Shown here piece after piece: positions 6,526 through 6,778 of a stretch of 6,778 nt of DNA. Origin of the DNA: Lachnospiraceae bacterium. Its GTDB lineage: Bacteria; Bacillota; Clostridia; Lachnospirales; Lachnospiraceae. Position 1 is the first letter of the stretch. Each line of letters starts with the position of its first letter. The notes under the pieces were generated by a model that saw nothing but the letters and a program-made list of their open reading frames with translations, ran no database searches and was not told the origin of the DNA. The position numbers and the translations under genes are program-made. The stretch is taken from contig CAAGRM010000023.1 of NCBI GenBank assembly GCA_900772675.1, positions 1-6,778 on the forward strand, read 5' to 3'.

Positions 6526-6531
6526 ATTGTA
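6526..6531 (-). promoter_or_regulatory. Possible -10 box upstream of the small gene and pepF
   Basis: On the minus strand TACAAT matches the -10 consensus at five of six bases, in an AT-rich setting about 40 bases before the start codon. The -35 region at the expected distance (TTTCTT, near 6549-6554) is poor. If real, it would drive the small gene and pepF together. The stretch 6505-6634 otherwise shows nothing: no clear terminator for the HAD gene, only a weak 3-4 bp hairpin before a T-run near 6574-6590. Confidence 0.35.
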
Positions 6532-6634
6532 ATACATTTTTACTAAAAAAGAAAGTGGAATTTTGCACGATTTAGAAAAAGTGCTGAACACCAGTGAGCT
6601 GTAACGAAATACAATCATGACATATAGAACGGGA

Positions 6635-6778
6635 TCAGGAAAGGATAAATTTACGAAGGATCTCTGCTACGCCACTGTGGTTACAGTCATTTTCAGTAAT
6701 ATAATCGGCGCTTGCTTTTACTGCATCGGTTGCATTTTTCATGGCAGCTCCGACGGCGGCAGTTTCAAGCATGGAAAT
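6635..6778 (-). CDS. Cof-type HAD-IIB family phosphatase, C-terminal part only
   Basis: Only the last 47 codons are in the window; the gene continues past the right edge. The visible start ISMLETAAVGAAMKNA matches the segment just after the GDxxND motif IV of Cof-type HAD hydrolases (usual form NDxxMLxxAGxGVAMGNA). It is followed by VKASADYITENDCNHSGVAEIL, which matches the family's usual ending (ADYVT, then DGVA and a final helix). The stop is TGA at 6637-6635. These enzymes remove phosphate from sugar phosphates, nucleotides or cofactors such as PLP and FMN in the cytoplasm; the substrate cannot be judged from this fragment, and the catalytic aspartates are outside the window. The usual Gly of AMGNA is Lys here (AMKNA), a common variation as far as I recall. 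It lies 146 bases upstream of the small gene on the same strand. Confidence 0.85.
   Translation of the reverse strand: MSMLETAAVGAAMKNATDAVKASADYITENDCNHSGVAEILRKFILS

Overview
The window looks like chromosomal DNA from a low-to-mid GC Gram-positive anaerobe of the class Clostridia, most likely a Lachnospiraceae-type gut bacterium. This rests on the style of the protein sequences, strong AGGAG/GGAGG ribosome binding sites, Rho-independent terminators, and a bacterial-type glutaminyl-tRNA synthetase. GlnRS occurs in many Clostridia but is missing from most other Firmicutes. I see no mobile element, CRISPR array, tRNA, rRNA or prophage signal. This is an ordinary housekeeping region with a few unusual details.

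The left half reads rightward. It holds an Lrp/AsnC-family regulator (49-537), then a 150-base gap with a good extended -10 promoter and a bulged hairpin at the predicted 5' end of the next transcript. Next come glutaminyl-tRNA synthetase glnS (688-2361), its terminator (2383-2425), and a MocR-type regulator (2491-3993) made of a GntR winged helix fused to an aminotransferase-like domain. In that regulator the lysine expected to hold PLP is an arginine, and a charged insert lies near the C-terminus.

A long, nearly symmetric bidirectional terminator (4035-4090) separates this half from the leftward right half. From the right edge, the right half holds the last 47 codons of a Cof-type HAD phosphatase (6635-6778), a small membrane-anchored, very acidic protein of unknown function (6054-6488), and oligoendopeptidase F, pepF (4153-5952). 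The small gene's reading frame continues past its TAA for 26 coding-like codons and then stops 20 bases before the pepF start. This suggests the small protein was once longer, or still is in relatives, and was tightly packed in an operon with pepF.

Functionally the genes are a mix: amino-acid-responsive regulation (Lrp), Gln-tRNA charging, a PLP-linked regulator, cytoplasmic peptide breakdown and a sugar-phosphate-type phosphatase. A link between them through nitrogen and amino-acid metabolism is possible but is only inferred from position. I found no clear new multi-gene system. The best leads are the K-to-R change in the MocR protein, the in-frame stop and extension upstream of pepF, and the glnS leader hairpin.
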